Shown: positions 9,366-20,661 of the stretch, one piece after another | How positions within the stretch are numbered: the stretch's first letter is position 1 | Layout of the letters: each line of letters starts with the position of its first letter | Source of the DNA: Fagopyrum homotropicum | Taxonomy: Eukaryota > Streptophyta > Magnoliopsida > Caryophyllales > Polygonaceae | DNA: 64,000 bases | NCBI GenBank assembly: GCA_033239125.1 | Contig: BSWB01000002.1 | Location: 156,164,409-156,228,408, forward strand | Reading direction: 5' to 3' | Notes under the pieces: model-generated | Seen by the model: the letters and a program-made list of their open reading frames with translations, nothing else | What the model was told of the DNA's origin: nothing | Databases searched by the model: none | Program-made: the position numbers and the translations under genes

Positions 9366-10772
9366 ATGAGTTCTGACAGGTTATTAGCCCTTAGAGATAG
9401 ATCCTCTCCTTCCCCTTCTTCTTCTGCACCCAGACCTTCTATCCCGGTGATCCACGAGAGGCACCTGGTAGATTATGAGCGTATTGCTAGCCGTCCAGTG
9501 ATCGCACCTAGATTTCTGGACATTTCTGCTTTTGACTGTCTCCACATTGATGGAGAGCTTAGGAGGATGATCACCACAGTGGGGCTGGATCAGTTTACTG
9601 AGATCCGAGCCCCAGCTTACTTAGAGCCGACCCTTGAGTTTGTTAGCTCCTTCACTTACCTCCCCACAGAGAGAGCTGTGAAGTACCGGTTGATGAACCG
9701 GAACTTCTTAGTACCCCTAGATCACTGGAGAGATATCTTTGGCTTCCCTGCCCCCACTGCTGTAGACTTCCCGACCCGAGCCGTAGCTAGAGAGTTCTGG
9801 GGTCAGATTGCTTATGTTGTGGAGCATGCAGATAGGTGGCGCCCTGGTGATTCCAGGGAGAAGCTTATCTTCCATCTAGCTTTTCGATTAGCCCACAGGA
9901 TCTTCAGCGAGACACTTCTGGCGCGTACTGAGACGCCCCAGAAGGTCCGACAGGGGGAGCTCTTTGCTTTATACTGCATGGTTACAGGTGGATTCCCCGA
10001 CTTTGGATTGATGCTGGCAGAGGATCTGCACAAGATCAAGGCCAAAGGGAAGGGAGATATATGCTGTGGTGGGATAGTGACCCATATCGCTAGGTATCAG
10101 GATATGGATCTGAGTAGGTGTACTATGGTGGCGGCTGCGAAGCCGCTTGGACTACAGGAGATGATCACTCGGAGGATTCTGGTTCCCCGAGGACTGACTA
10201 CACCCTACGTCGCTATGCCATGGGAGCTGACTGCGCCACAGGGGATCCGCTGGTCTGCACAATTCACAGTCTTTGATCCGCATTACTGGCAGACAGCATG
10301 GGCTCCACTGATGGAGGATTAGAGAGAGGCAGCAGCTGCCCCTGCTGCAGCTGAGGAGGAGGAGGAGGCTGATGATGACGACGACGATGAGGAGACATTA
10401 GATGAGAGAGAGGGTGGCGTCCCGATGGATACAGGGACAGATACTGTTGGGACGAGCACGCCACCTATTATAGACTTAGATGATGAGGAGGATACTGAGC
10501 CGGCACCAGCTGAGACTTCTCCAGTCAGACCTGCTAGACGCAGGAGACATGGAGTGAGGGATCGAGCTGCTCACCGACGGATCGATGACCTGACGGATCA
10601 GGTTATCGACTCATATGTTGCATTATCGCTGGATATCCGCGAGATGCAGGAGCGGCAGCACCATCAGCACATCATGGCCCAGCTTCAGTTCGAGCATGTC
10701 ATGGGCTATCCGTACGATCCAACTCAGTATCCCTACATACCACCACCACCACCACCGGATCGAGATTATTGA
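9366..10772 (+). pseudogene. ATHILA ORF-1-like gene, one premature stop (copy A)
   Basis: The frame starts MSSDRLLALRD at 9366; the six bases before add only a TTG start. It runs 468 codons but has a TAG at 10320-10322; copy C has a sense codon there. It matches the ATHILA ORF-1 family by its order of motifs: APAYLEPTLEFVSSF, YRLMNRNFLVPLDHWRDIFG, EFWGQI, FHLAFRLAHRIFSETLLAR, ICCGGIVTHIA. After the break come an Ala/Glu/Asp-rich linker, a charged helix-like segment (RRIDDLTDQVIDSY) and a proline-rich tail ending PPPPPPDRDY. It sits where env-like genes occur in Athila, yet I see no signal peptide or membrane segment. The function of the family is unknown. An N-terminal product of about 318 residues is still possible. 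Confidence 0.8.
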
Positions 10773-12221
10773 GGAGCTGCAGGATTTTCTTTATTTTCTT
10801 TTATGCAGTTCGGCTTTTATCCGGTGAGTTCTCTCATGTTTAGACTTCTATTTGACCCACTGGGACAGTGTGTCCCAAGTATGGGGTGTTTGTATTATTT
10901 GACTACCTTTTGATGTATTTGACTACTTGATGTATTATATTTATCGGATATTTTCGTATTTATGCTTCATTGCCTTTATATGATTATCTGATATTACATG
11001 CACACCTACAGGTTATTTGATTGAGAAAAACGTCGAAACTGAAAAAAAAAATGGTTTTAAAAAAAATTTTTTGACCTCGACCGAGTCAGTCTTGGCCAAA
11101 CGAGGCATTTCACCTCGGTTGAACCAAGAACACCTCGACCGAGGTGTGTTAACTGAGAGTTTTCGAAAACGAATTTTTGTGTTACTTATCTGGATATGAC
11201 CTCAGTGAAGATCTTGTTTACTGACTGGTTTTAAATTCTTTATGTGTTTGAAAGGTTTTATAATATGTTTAAGTTGCTAAATGCTTTGTTTGAAATTATT
11301 AGCATGTTTAATACTTTGTTTTTATCCAAATTATGTTGAATTTGAAGGTTGACACCGCAGGTTAAGTTCTCTCACTTTCTTCTTGGAAAGACCAAGGCAA
11401 TTCATTCTCTTCTTCTTCTTCTTGATCATGCTTAGCCCCTCATATACATTTTGCCTCCCTTTACCTATCCGGGAATTTGGAAGCAAGTGAAGTGGTGAAA
11501 GCAAGTGGAGTTAAAGTTGAAGAAGTGGCTGGAAGTGAAAGTGCTAGAAAGTAATAATAGGTTTGGGGAAGTCAATCATGAAGATGAGTAACTCGGCACC
11601 ATTCACATAGCCGGGTGTTTGTGTCTTGCCAAAGTCGGATTGAGCGATATTCCTAACGGGTCATGGTATGTGCATCAAGGGTTTGATGCATCTCGAGAAA
11701 TTGATGATTGCAGATTTCCTAGGCTTCGGTTATTGTGCACCTCTGTCCATGCATCCCAAAAAGTAAAGTAAAAAGAAAAAGTGTGAGATAAGCGAAGCTT
11801 ATTGGTGGAAGATGTTGCAAGTCAAAGTGAAAGTGAAGTTCATCCTTTTCCCGGATTCTAGCACCACATTACCTTACATACATCCCTACCCTACACGTTT
11901 CTTAACCTTTTCTTTTGGGAAGCCCTTGAGACCTTGAGCTTGTTGATTGACTTAGAGGTTTAAACTGGATTATACATGATTAATTTTGATGATTATGATT
12001 TATTATGCATTCTATGATTTTATGCAAAGATGAACAACTTTCCTATATTTATAAAATGTTTTGAGCATATTGAGTTTTTAAATTCCAGGAAGTACTCTCT
12101 TAGAGTGATCTATGATAATTACACACCATAAAATGTTTTTGAAAGACTTTTTCATTGATTTTCTTGACTTATAATCCATTCTATCTTGTCTTCTATATGA
12201 GGAACTTGCTTGGGGACAAGC
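10773..12221 (+). other. Non-coding 3' region of Athila A
   Basis: About 1.45 kb with no frame above 75 codons. It holds a second AAGTATGGGGT motif (10877-10887), a CTCGACCGAG / CACCTCGGTTGAACC / CACCTCGACCGAGGTG cluster at 11074-11146, a (CTT)n run near 11408, and AT-rich sequence. Copy C keeps the same region at 59358-60799 with few changes, so it is an old part of the family rather than host sequence. Confidence 0.75.
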
Positions 12222-12243
12222 AAGGGCTAAGTATGGGGTATTT
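12222..12243 (+). other. Polypurine tract, Athila A
   Basis: AAGGGCTAAGTATGGGG followed by TATTT lies directly before the 3' LTR. Plus-strand priming normally uses such a tract. The core AAGTATGGGGT (12229-12239) also occurs at 8524 and 10877. Confidence 0.65.
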
Positions 12244-13973
12244 TGATAGCATGAATTATAGTCTATATTTTGGGGTTTGTTTGGACGTTTTATCTTTCAT
12301 AATCTGCATGTTTGTATGTACATTATGTGATTTTACTACCATTTCATCTACCTTTGCGAGAATCGAGGTCTACACCTAGTTTTGTTGTAATTGCAGGTAA
12401 AATGGTACGTTTTGCATCAAAAAGGAGCAAAAGGAGTCATGAGTCATTTGGAGCTACATCCAGGAAGCATAGCCATGGATTAAAGATTTACTTGGGACCA
12501 GTTTTGAGAGATTTCACATTCAGTTGTGACTCACCTCGGTTGACCAGAGATTCATCTCGACCGAGGTGATCCAGAGACGCCGACTCGACCGAGGCGAACA
12601 CCTAGGACGCGGCGAGAATATTTTATTCTTGGATGAGATCTTTTAAATTTGGAAAGTGATCTTATATTTTTGGGCTTGGCTCTTGGAAGGAAGGATATAT
12701 GCAGAATCTTATATTTTACCTATATTTATGGGAAAATATCTTTCTAAGATTTATTATCTTTGGAGGGTTATTTTCCTATAAAAAGGGTTGGATTTCCACA
12801 AATCAACGATCCCGCTTACACCGAAAATCACACAGCAGCAGCAGCATACTCCAGTTGGGAGTTTCGAAGAACCTTTTTGAAGGTTGAAGGAAGATTGAAG
12901 TCCATAGCTTTTATAGCTTTATTGAAGGGTTTTGTAAGATTGTCTTCAATTCCCTCAATTGTTGTCTTGTCTTTTTGGATAGTTATCCAAGGAACGCTTT
13001 GTTGTAATATTTGATTCAGTTATTGAAGTCTTTTCATTAAATTCTTCTTTGTTCAAATATTCACTTTCTTCCCATATATTTTAATACTTTCATTATGATG
13101 ATGAGTGGCTAATTTCCTTGTGTGATTCTAGGGTGATTGGCTGAAGGTTGTGGGAAAAACAATGATAGAATAATCTTAGATTCCAGTAGGATCCTGAAAG
13201 TTCGAGTCTTTAACCTTAACCCTAAGCATCTCGTTCAGTCGATGAACATTTCGGCCGAGGTGGAAACTGGCTGACCGAGGTGACTTATCTGATCCATAAC
13301 TGAGAGTTAAGTGTTAGAGTTTGCCAAATCCTATTCTTATTACACCTTCCTGGTTCAAAGCAAGCTTAGGATGAGACTTACCCGGTAATTCCTTAGTTTG
13401 TGTACCAACGATCATAAGTGTAGGTAATAAAGGTTTGTCCTTTATTGGGGTTTGAGTGTGCTTCCATCCCATCTTTGTGAGTTAGCCTGAGACTTACCCG
13501 GTAAAGGTTGATTCTATTCCCTTAGATGGTGTGTTAGTTTGAGGTTATAGTTCTTTATCTTGATTCCTTGAGACTTACCCGGTAATAGGAGTTGCGGTTT
13601 AGGATTAGTGTGTAGTGAGACTTACCCGGTGATCTACTCCACTTTAGTAACACCTTCCCCACGCAAAAATCTCAGCTTTGTCCGCTTATCTATAGATCTT
13701 GAGTTGGAACCACAACTAGATGCTTTAATCCCTAGAATTGCATGATTGCTTTATTGACTTCTTATTCATCTTTGATTGTGTTAATCGCTCTTGTGGTTAG
13801 TATTGACATAAGCACACCGTATTGACTTTGTTTCACCGACTCCCTGTGATCGACCCCTGGAATTTTCTTGCTTTTACTACGATTGACCCGTACACTGCGG
13901 GTTCGCATCCTTGTTTTAAGCTTAAGTCTAGGGTTATAAATTTAAAGCTTGCACACACCGTTTGGAGCGAACA
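12244..13973 (+). repeat. 3' LTR of Athila A
   Basis: TGATAGCATG to GCGAACA, 1730 bp, the same length as the 5' LTR. By-eye differences include the GTAGG/GCAGG site, the CTCCTGG/CTCTTGG site, two changes in the CAGCAG run and GAGTCCC/GACTCCC. TATA box at 12777-12784. TSD TGCCC follows at 13974-13978. Confidence 0.93.
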
Positions 13974-13978
13974 TGCCC
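13974..13978. repeat. Target-site duplication TGCCC, right copy
   Basis: Matches 2178-2182. The pre-insertion site would read ATTATGCCCTACAG. Confidence 0.9.
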
Positions 13979-15866
13979 TACAGTTAGGACGGTTGGGGCA
14001 ACACATAAATATGAGTTCTTAAAAGGTCATTACGACCATGCCTTCAAGGAAAAAAAAAAGATGGAACAATACGGATTCGAGAAGAGAAGGATCCTTGATA
14101 GAGAACATACACGGTCATAGCTGAAGATGGAATAATATACGTGTTTAAAGGACGTCACCTCAATAGATCGAGGTAGATCAATTGTGTCATGACCACTTGT
14201 AAAGTGATAAGACAAGATTGTGTCGGTTATTACGATACATGACGGGAAGAGAAAAGATGGAACCTGAGATACCACAGAGTCTTAATACATCAAAATGTGG
14301 ATTTTTCCACTAAGGTCAAGCTTTACTCGATTTCGAGATCTAAGGCGCCGTATGGAATGACACTTGTGAAGAGACATGAGTTGTGGAAGCAAGTGAAGGA
14401 GCAATTGCAAGAACTTCTTGAAAAGAGTTCATTAGAATTAGTGAAATGCTATGGAGAACTCCGAATGTTATCTTGAACTCTCGATTTGAAGTTCATATTG
14501 GAATATATCTTAAACTCTTATTTGAAGTTGTTATGGAGAACACCAGTTTGCAGAAAGAGAGACGGTTATCTCCGTTTGTACATCACCTTGATCCGAACAA
14601 GATAACAATGAAGAACAAGTATCCCTCACCAAATATAGATGACCTACTCGATCCGTTGCAAGGGTCGGTAGTTTCTTCTAAGATTAACTAATATTTGATT
14701 GTCACCATTTGAGAATTCGAGACTCGGATATTGTAATTACGGCATTCCGGACCAATCAGGGTCACTACAAGTTGTATTCACTCCATATGAGCTTACTGAT
14801 GTCCGGAGGAGATATTTTGGGTCTACTCTTGAAAAAGAGAGAATATGTTTGACTAGTTGTCTCGGGATGGCAAACCCCAAATGATGTGAAAAAAATTACA
14901 AGTTTTCTTAGATGTGCCGAGCTTTACAGATTTGTGAAGGGAGGAGTTTTACAACGCTAATTATGGTAATCCACTACGAATGACGATGAAGTATTGAATG
15001 AGACGAAGATTTGATAATAGAGTTTTGAGAGTTAAAGAGGAGATTTATTGGTACAACTGTTTTGATTTGCTTTGAGGAATGATGGGTTTGAAGTGTATAA
15101 GCGATTCTTCAAGACAAGGTCTTGATCGAGTATTGTTGAGCGATAATAGCATACATGTCTCGTTCGTAGAAGCGGTGTGAAGTAAGTATTTCCTTCGTGA
15201 CCTGGAACTTGGAACAAGAATGGGGGAACATAACATCACGTTTGGTTTGACAAGAACCAAAGTCAACTGTGTGAATGGGAAGATTTGGTCTTCTTTGTCA
15301 GGGGAATCAAAGAGAAACATAATAGAAATGATGTATTGAGAAAGACCCGAGAAGGAAGTTGAGTTCCTATATATTGACCTTTTTGAGATCTTAGCGCGAG
15401 TTGGAGAAGTGTCTTATAAGTTAGCGTTGCCGCCAAGAGTAGAGAGTGTTCACGCGGTGTTTCATATGTATCAGTCGAGAGGGCACATGCATGCTTCGAG
15501 ACGTGTGGTCAGCCATGATGATCTAGTGGTAGTCGATGAACCAATGAGGCTAATAGGAAAACGGAAGATAGTATCTTTGGGTGATTTTTACGTTGAGCTA
15601 GTAGCTTCGATGGAAACAACCCCGGGTTAGACCTAGTTCTTCCCTTGGTTGATTTATGTGCATGTGTGTTGTTATGTGTAGTTGTGTCATGTGTGAGATT
15701 GTGTTATATAACCTGATATATATTGCGGTGGTAGTTGAGTAGGTTTTGTGTATAGATTTGAAGGTTTAAACCTTCTTAGTTTGAGAGTTCATAACTCGGC
15801 CAAAGGGACCGAGAAGTTCGACGCATAGCAAGTTTCGGGACGAAACTTGTTTTTAGGGGGATTTGA
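13979..15866 (+). pseudogene. Decayed pol of a chromovirus-like Ty3 element
   Basis: Broken in many frames. RT traces: a stretch near 14300-14440 like the pre-RT TKVELN...SKAPYRM region with LLEKS; ITMKNKYPSPNIDDLLDPLQ (14608-14670) matching the KNKYPLPRIDDLLDQLQG block; and AFRT..GHYKLYS (about 14740-14780) matching the AFRTRYGHYEFLV block. The region up to 15400 has no clear motif but lies where RNase H and integrase should be. Near 15410-15630 a 73-codon frame (YKLALPPRVESVHAVFH) matches the integrase C-terminus of Tekay/Del-type chromoviruses. It ends at a polypurine run (15851-15861) and the LTR. Not functional. Confidence 0.7.
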
Positions 15867-18800
15867 TGTAACACCCCAAATTTTTGGCGCGTTTTTGATA
15901 TTTATTTTATCCTACTTCTATCGATATTTTCCGAGCTTAAATATTTTATTAAAAATATTTGTCGATGTAAAATATTTTTCCCGAGTATATTTTTATTTTT
16001 GATACGTTCTCATATATTTGTATTATATTTTTTGGAAAAGTTGGAGAAGTTTTTCGATTCGAAAATCCCGTTCCGGATGCTTTCATCGAGTTATTATTTC
16101 TTTTGCTTTTCTTTCTTTAGTTATTTTCTTTCTCTTTCTTCCTCACCCAATTCTCTCTCCCCGACCTTTGGCAGAAACCTGTTGCCCGCCCAGACCTACA
16201 TCTAGCTCTGACCTCGGTGCTAGCCTGCAATGCAATGTGTCCGACCTCTCGATCCCTCACCCTTGTTTAATTCTCACACAAGCAGCCTCTTATTCTCACT
16301 CACCAGTCCAGCCAATTCCACCCTTGCTCTCCTCCTCTGTTTCTTCCCCCTCCACAAGCTAGGAGAGCAGCTACGACACCCTTCCCCTCCCCGCTGCCGA
16401 CTAGACTGCAACCACCGCCTAGGAGTATCCGGCCACCATCGAGCAAGTTTCTTGCTGCTGAGTTCGCCGGAAATCTGACCTATTCGTCTATGCACAGCTC
16501 GCCTTTTTGATTGTCTGGCATGTACGCTCCAACCCGCAGCAAGTGAAGGCACCAACGATTCCCCCTTTTTCTCCTCACTCATCCCTTAGCTTTGGACCAC
16601 CTTGCCGGGAGCCTTGCTCCCCTTTGTCCACCCCAGGAGCACTCCGGGCTCTTCTCTGAGAAGGCGTTATAGCAGCAGATCGCCACCTCTCTTTCCTTCG
16701 TTCACGCTGGAAGTAGCAGCCGTCTGCCGTTGCCCCACCCTTGCCGGAGACAGAAGCTGATGCCGTGCCTCCCCCTGGTAGTCGCCGCCGCCAATGCTAC
16801 CTTGCCGCCGCCCTGGCCTAGCCGGAGAAGCCACCCTCACTGTCGTCGCCTTCCCCTTTTTCTCTGTTCTCTCCTGCCGCCTGGAGGCAGCCCGTAAGGA
16901 GCTTTGGACCGCCCCGGTGCCGCCACTCCTTCCTCCGCCTATACTAACGCCGGCCGCCTCTCTTTCCTCCGCCTGCGTAGCCCTACCGGAGCCACGCATC
17001 CCTCGCCATCGGAGATGGCACTGCCCTCCTCCTTGCCGCTTGCAACTATCGGGTTGCTGTTTGGAGTTTTTGCCCTAAGTAAATCGGGCCCCCTTGAATC
17101 TAGTGTAATTACATAAGTACCCATATTTTAAAATTTGCAGCTTTGCCCATATTTCTGCATTGATGCATTTATGCCCTCTATTGGGCTATTTTCAGAAAAT
17201 GCCCCAAAGTTTTAATTACGGATGATAGTCCATATTTCTAAAAATGTATATGTCCCGGAAAATGTGTTACCGGTTTTTAATCTTGGTTTTAATTACGGGG
17301 ATATTCTTATATTTATGTATACTATATATTATGCCTTTGTTGGATTAAATTTGGTTTATGGCTCAAAGATTAATTGCGGTTTATGACCAAATTTTCATAT
17401 TTGTATAATTGCATCGGAAAAGGTTTTAACGAGTTTTAATCTTGGTTTTGAAAACGAGCTTTCCTTAATTATATAATCTAAATCTTCCGTTCAAATTTAG
17501 CGTATAAGCTAAATTTGCTTAGCTTTGGTTTAGGTCCGGAAGCGCCCCGATAAAGGTCAACGAATCCATTCTCGGCATCCGTAGTTCGTCTTCCGCCTTC
17601 GACCTCGTGTGAGTATCTCCTTCCTCGACCTAGTTATGTTTAGTAGTATCATGCTAGGTTGGATCTAGCATAACTTAGAGTTAATACCAAGTAGTGGTTA
17701 TGGACCTTAGGTGAGTTTCGATGATTTGATATTATTTGATGGAATGATGTTGATTCTAAGCTTGAGGTGTTGGTTATCTTGTGAGGTTGTTATAAGGCTT
17801 TAAGTTATATGGTTGATCTTGTGAGCGTTTTGAGGCTCGAGGTAAGATTGTATGATCTTGTGGGATTTTGGAGTTTAGGTTTGGCTTATCCTAGTTGCGT
17901 TGTGAGTTATGATCTTGCGAGATCTGAGAGTTTAGAAGCCTTAGGACTTCTAGCTTCTGTTGAGTGTGATGTGAGCATGTGGGATTCTTGGATGGGATCC
18001 TAGAATTGTGAGTCAAATGATCTTGCGTAGATCATTTGTATAGAAGTCTAAGACTTCTATTGTGAGTGGGTTTTTGTTGTTGATATAGTTATCTTCTTGT
18101 GACCAGGTTACGGGCTTCCTCCCTAAGGAAGCGAGAGTGTCGTGAGTTGAGTGTGGTGACGAGGTAAGTCTCCGGACTTACTTAGCTCGTATTCCTTGTA
18201 TTAGCATTGATGTGTGTTTGGTGGTGTGTGTTTATTGTTTATAACAACTAAACCGGAATTAGGATTACCGACCTTTATATTATTTTGGCCCAAGTGTATG
18301 ATAACGGGCGGTGACAACTTGCCTGGCTCCCGCGAGAGCTAGGAGGTTCACGGCGACTATCCCGTGCTGGTAGACGGTCGGATGCATCAGTACCATTCCA
18401 TGCCGGTAAGTAGGGACCGAGGCGAGTTTCGGTGACTCTCGTGTCACAACCTAAGTTGAATTAGAACGGGATACGACTTAATAATAATAAAGATAATAAA
18501 CCGGATTTGTGTGCTTTTAAGTATGTTGTGTGCTTGCGGTGTTCTTCTTGTGTATGTGTCTTTCCCATTAATTCTAATGCTTCAAATATGAGCTAACGGT
18601 TTTATACCGATTGTTGTAGATTACCTTGCAGGTTAGGAATGTGGCCGAGAGATCCGGAAGAGTGGGCAACCGGGGTCCGTACATTTTAGGAAGGGTTTTG
18701 GGTTAGAGTCATGTTTGGTGTTTTGTATATTGTATCATTTGATGCCGCATGTATGGCGTTTGATATTTGGAGTTGTTTTCGGCTGAAGTCCGTTGTTTGT

Positions 18801-18963
18801 TTTCTTTTGGGTTTCCTTACATTGCATAAAATGTATTTCTATTTTGGCCTTTATTTGTGCCTTTTTGCAAGATCCGGTGAAATTGTTGTCAGGCTAAGGG
18901 TCGGGACCCATTGTGAGGTCCCAACCCGTAGCATCCCGAATCCCGCGGATTTGGGGTGTTACA
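15867..18963 (+). repeat. 3' LTR (3.1 kb) of the decayed Ty3 element
   Basis: Begins TGTAACACCCCAAATTTTTGG after a T/G-rich polypurine junction and ends GATTTGGGGTGTTACA. Its last part is the reverse complement of the first part of the antisense solo LTR at 39875-42426 (GGGACCCATTGTGAGGTC and neighbours), so the two belong to related families. Residues 16080-17060 form a C-rich, stop-poor block with frames up to 114 codons, Pro/Ser/Leu-rich on + and Arg/Gly-rich on -. I read these as LTR leader composition, not genes. The other LTR of the element is not in the window. Confidence 0.85.
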
Positions 18964-19325
18964 ATTTGATTGAGGATATTACTCTTGATTATTATTTTAT
19001 TTGAATGACAGTATTTTGGACTACAACATTTTATTGGCTACTAAAGGAGTTTTTTGGTGATCTTGTGCAACTAATAATGTTTTTATTTTTGTAGAATTTG
19101 TTCGACGAAGATTATTACGTGGATTTTAGTGGAAAATTTAGAAAACTTTACTGTATTTGATACTATAATTTCTTTAGAAAAATATATGTTTGTTTACTTT
19201 GTTAGGCTCAAGATCAACACATAAGTTTAACGGGATTTTATTTAAAATTAATTGACATATGGATATCCTTAAACCTTATATACTAGGCTTGAAATGTCCA
19301 CCACTTTAGATATGGAAACTTATTA
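18964..19325. other. AT-rich flank with an antisense copia-like LTR start
   Basis: 18964-19260 shows no gene. From about 19264 to 19325 the minus strand reads like the start of a copia-type LTR (TAATAAG, TATCTAAAGTGGTGGACA, TATATAAGG). The same sequence occurs at about 28540-28609. The Helitron at 19326 interrupts it; the last bases (AACA, reverse of TGTT) are at 19722-19725. Confidence 0.4.
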
Positions 19326-19718
19326 TCTTATATATATTAAAGCAGAAGGCTCTATTGCCACATGTCAATGTCAGATTTCTTGAAGCCTAAAAAATTATTT
19401 TAAAAAGTTATTTCTAAATGTTAATATAAATTGAAAATTGATTTTTAAATTCTTTAAAAAATATTTAAATAAATATTTTTATAAAAATAGTTTTTAAACT
19501 TTTACGAATTTTTTTTTACCAACAAACATATCTTAACAAATCAAATTAAAAATATAATTAATTAGAAGAGATAAATACTTAAATGAGAATTAAAAATCAT
19601 AATATTGATTATAATTTCATTTTTTGAAATTTTATTTTACAAAAATATGCATATAAAATTCTAAGTATTAAATATTTATTAAAACTGAACCCGCACAAAG
19701 TGCGGGTAATACACTAGT
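19326..19718 (+). mobile_element. Small non-autonomous Helitron
   Basis: A 393-bp AT-rich element starting TCTTATATATATTAAAGC and ending CTAGT. A perfect 7-bp hairpin (CCCGCAC, AAA, GTGCGGG; 19690-19706) stands 12 bases before the end. It lies between A (19325) and T (19719), the Helitron target rule, and makes no duplication. The paralogous sequence near 28590-28609 reads through the same site without it. No Rep/helicase gene. Confidence 0.85.
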
Positions 19719-19919
19719 TCTAACATGCCCGACAAGTGCAACTAGGGTACAAACCTAGTTGACACTTGTCATAAGTTAGGTCGTGAGCCGAATAGAGGAT
19801 AACCGCTTTGATACTATGTCAAAGTCTGATACTGATGGACCATAGAGCGAGAGAGTCATGTGCATACGAACACACATGCGCGTTATGCAGAGGCTGAGAC
19901 AAGGGTGGGCGTGTATGAG
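19719..19919. other. Continuation of the Helitron target
   Basis: TCTAACA (19719-19725) completes the antisense LTR start. About 90 bp on, the minus strand has a degenerate PBS-like stretch (GACATAGTATCAAAGC, 19810-19825), as in copia or TRIM elements. A small TRIM is possible but only one terminal repeat is visible. No gene. Confidence 0.3.
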
Positions 19920-20371
19920 CAGTCGCCCACCCCCGACCCACAAATAAACAATATAATGTTTTTTTTAAAAGTTTTTTAATTTCTTCTTCCTACGTGGTCT
20001 CGGACTCAATTAATTTGCCTACTACCGACATCCCGACCCACAATTGAACAATATAATGAGCCTTTTTTTTAAAGCTTTTTAATTTCTTCTTCGTACGTGG
20101 TCTCGGACTCAATTAATTTGCCTACTGCCCATACCCCGACCCACAAATGAACAATACAATAAGCCTTTTTTTTTTAAGTTTTTTAATTTCTTCTTCCTAC
20201 GTGGTCTCGGACTCAATTAATTTGCCTACTACCGACATCCCGACCCACAAATGAACAATATAATGAGCCTTTTTTTTTAAAGCTTTTTAATTTCTTCTTC
20301 CTACGTGGTCTCGGACTCGATTAATTTGCCTACTGCCCATACCCCGACCCAAAAATGAACAATACAATAAG
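19920..20371 (+). repeat. Tandem array of a 104-bp unit with two alternating variants
   Basis: The mark TACGTGGTCTCGGACTC falls at 19991, 20094, 20198 and 20302, a period of 103-104 bp. Units 1 and 3 carry CTACCGACATCCCGACCC; units 2 and 4 carry CTGCCCATACCCCGACCC, which gives a 208-bp dimer. The last unit is cut by the MITE at 20372 and resumes at 20662. A diverged copy lies at about 27846-27887. Non-coding. Confidence 0.85.
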
Positions 20372-20661
20372 GGCCTGTTTGGTTTTAACTCCGGAATCGG
20401 AAACGGAATGGAAACGAATCTAGTCCATATGTATGCTCTTGTTCATGAAAGTTTTTGGAATCATTCCTTGTGGTTTGAAGTAATTGGAGTAGAGTTTGAT
20501 TACTTTTGATACCCTATAGGGTAACAAAATATGGGAAAGCAAGGGTACTTTGCATTAAACCACAAGAAATGATTCCATAAAATTTCATGAATAAGGATAT
20601 GCATATGGACTAAATTCGTTTCCATTCCGTTTCCGTTACCAGAGTTGGAACCAAACGGGCC
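20372..20661. mobile_element. Fold-back MITE in the tandem array
   Basis: A 290-bp element whose ends GGCCTGTTTGG and CCAAACGGGCC begin long inverted repeats of about 65 bp (shared blocks GGAAACGGAATGGAAACGAA and TAGTCCATATG). ATAAG flanks both sides (20367-20371 and 20662-20666). It splits a repeat unit cleanly, which confirms the insertion. No coding capacity; the 5-bp duplication does not settle the superfamily. Confidence 0.75.

Larger units (their letters stand above)
2183..13973 (+). mobile_element. Athila-type LTR retrotransposon, copy A (integrase-less)
   Basis: An 11.8-kb element: LTR, tRNA-Asp primer site, gag-protease-RT-RNase H, hairpin, internal TATA box, ORF-1, a 1.5-kb non-coding tail, polypurine tract, LTR. 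Both LTRs are 1730 bp and differ at about eleven positions by eye (roughly 0.6%), so the insertion is recent. TSD TGCCC on both sides. The primer site, the FMDD-type RT and the ATHILA ORF-1-like gene after pol place it in the Athila lineage. Integrase, which should follow RNase H, is missing. It sits inside an older Ty3 element. Confidence 0.93.

Noticed and set aside
10773..12221. Membrane or envelope gene in the element tail
   Set aside because: No frame above 75 codons in copy A or C.
16018..17124. Overlapping frames of 60-114 codons on both strands, Pro/Ser/Leu- or Arg/Gly-rich
   Set aside because: They lie within the 3.1-kb LTR leader, overlap each other in several frames and have no domain; composition explains them.
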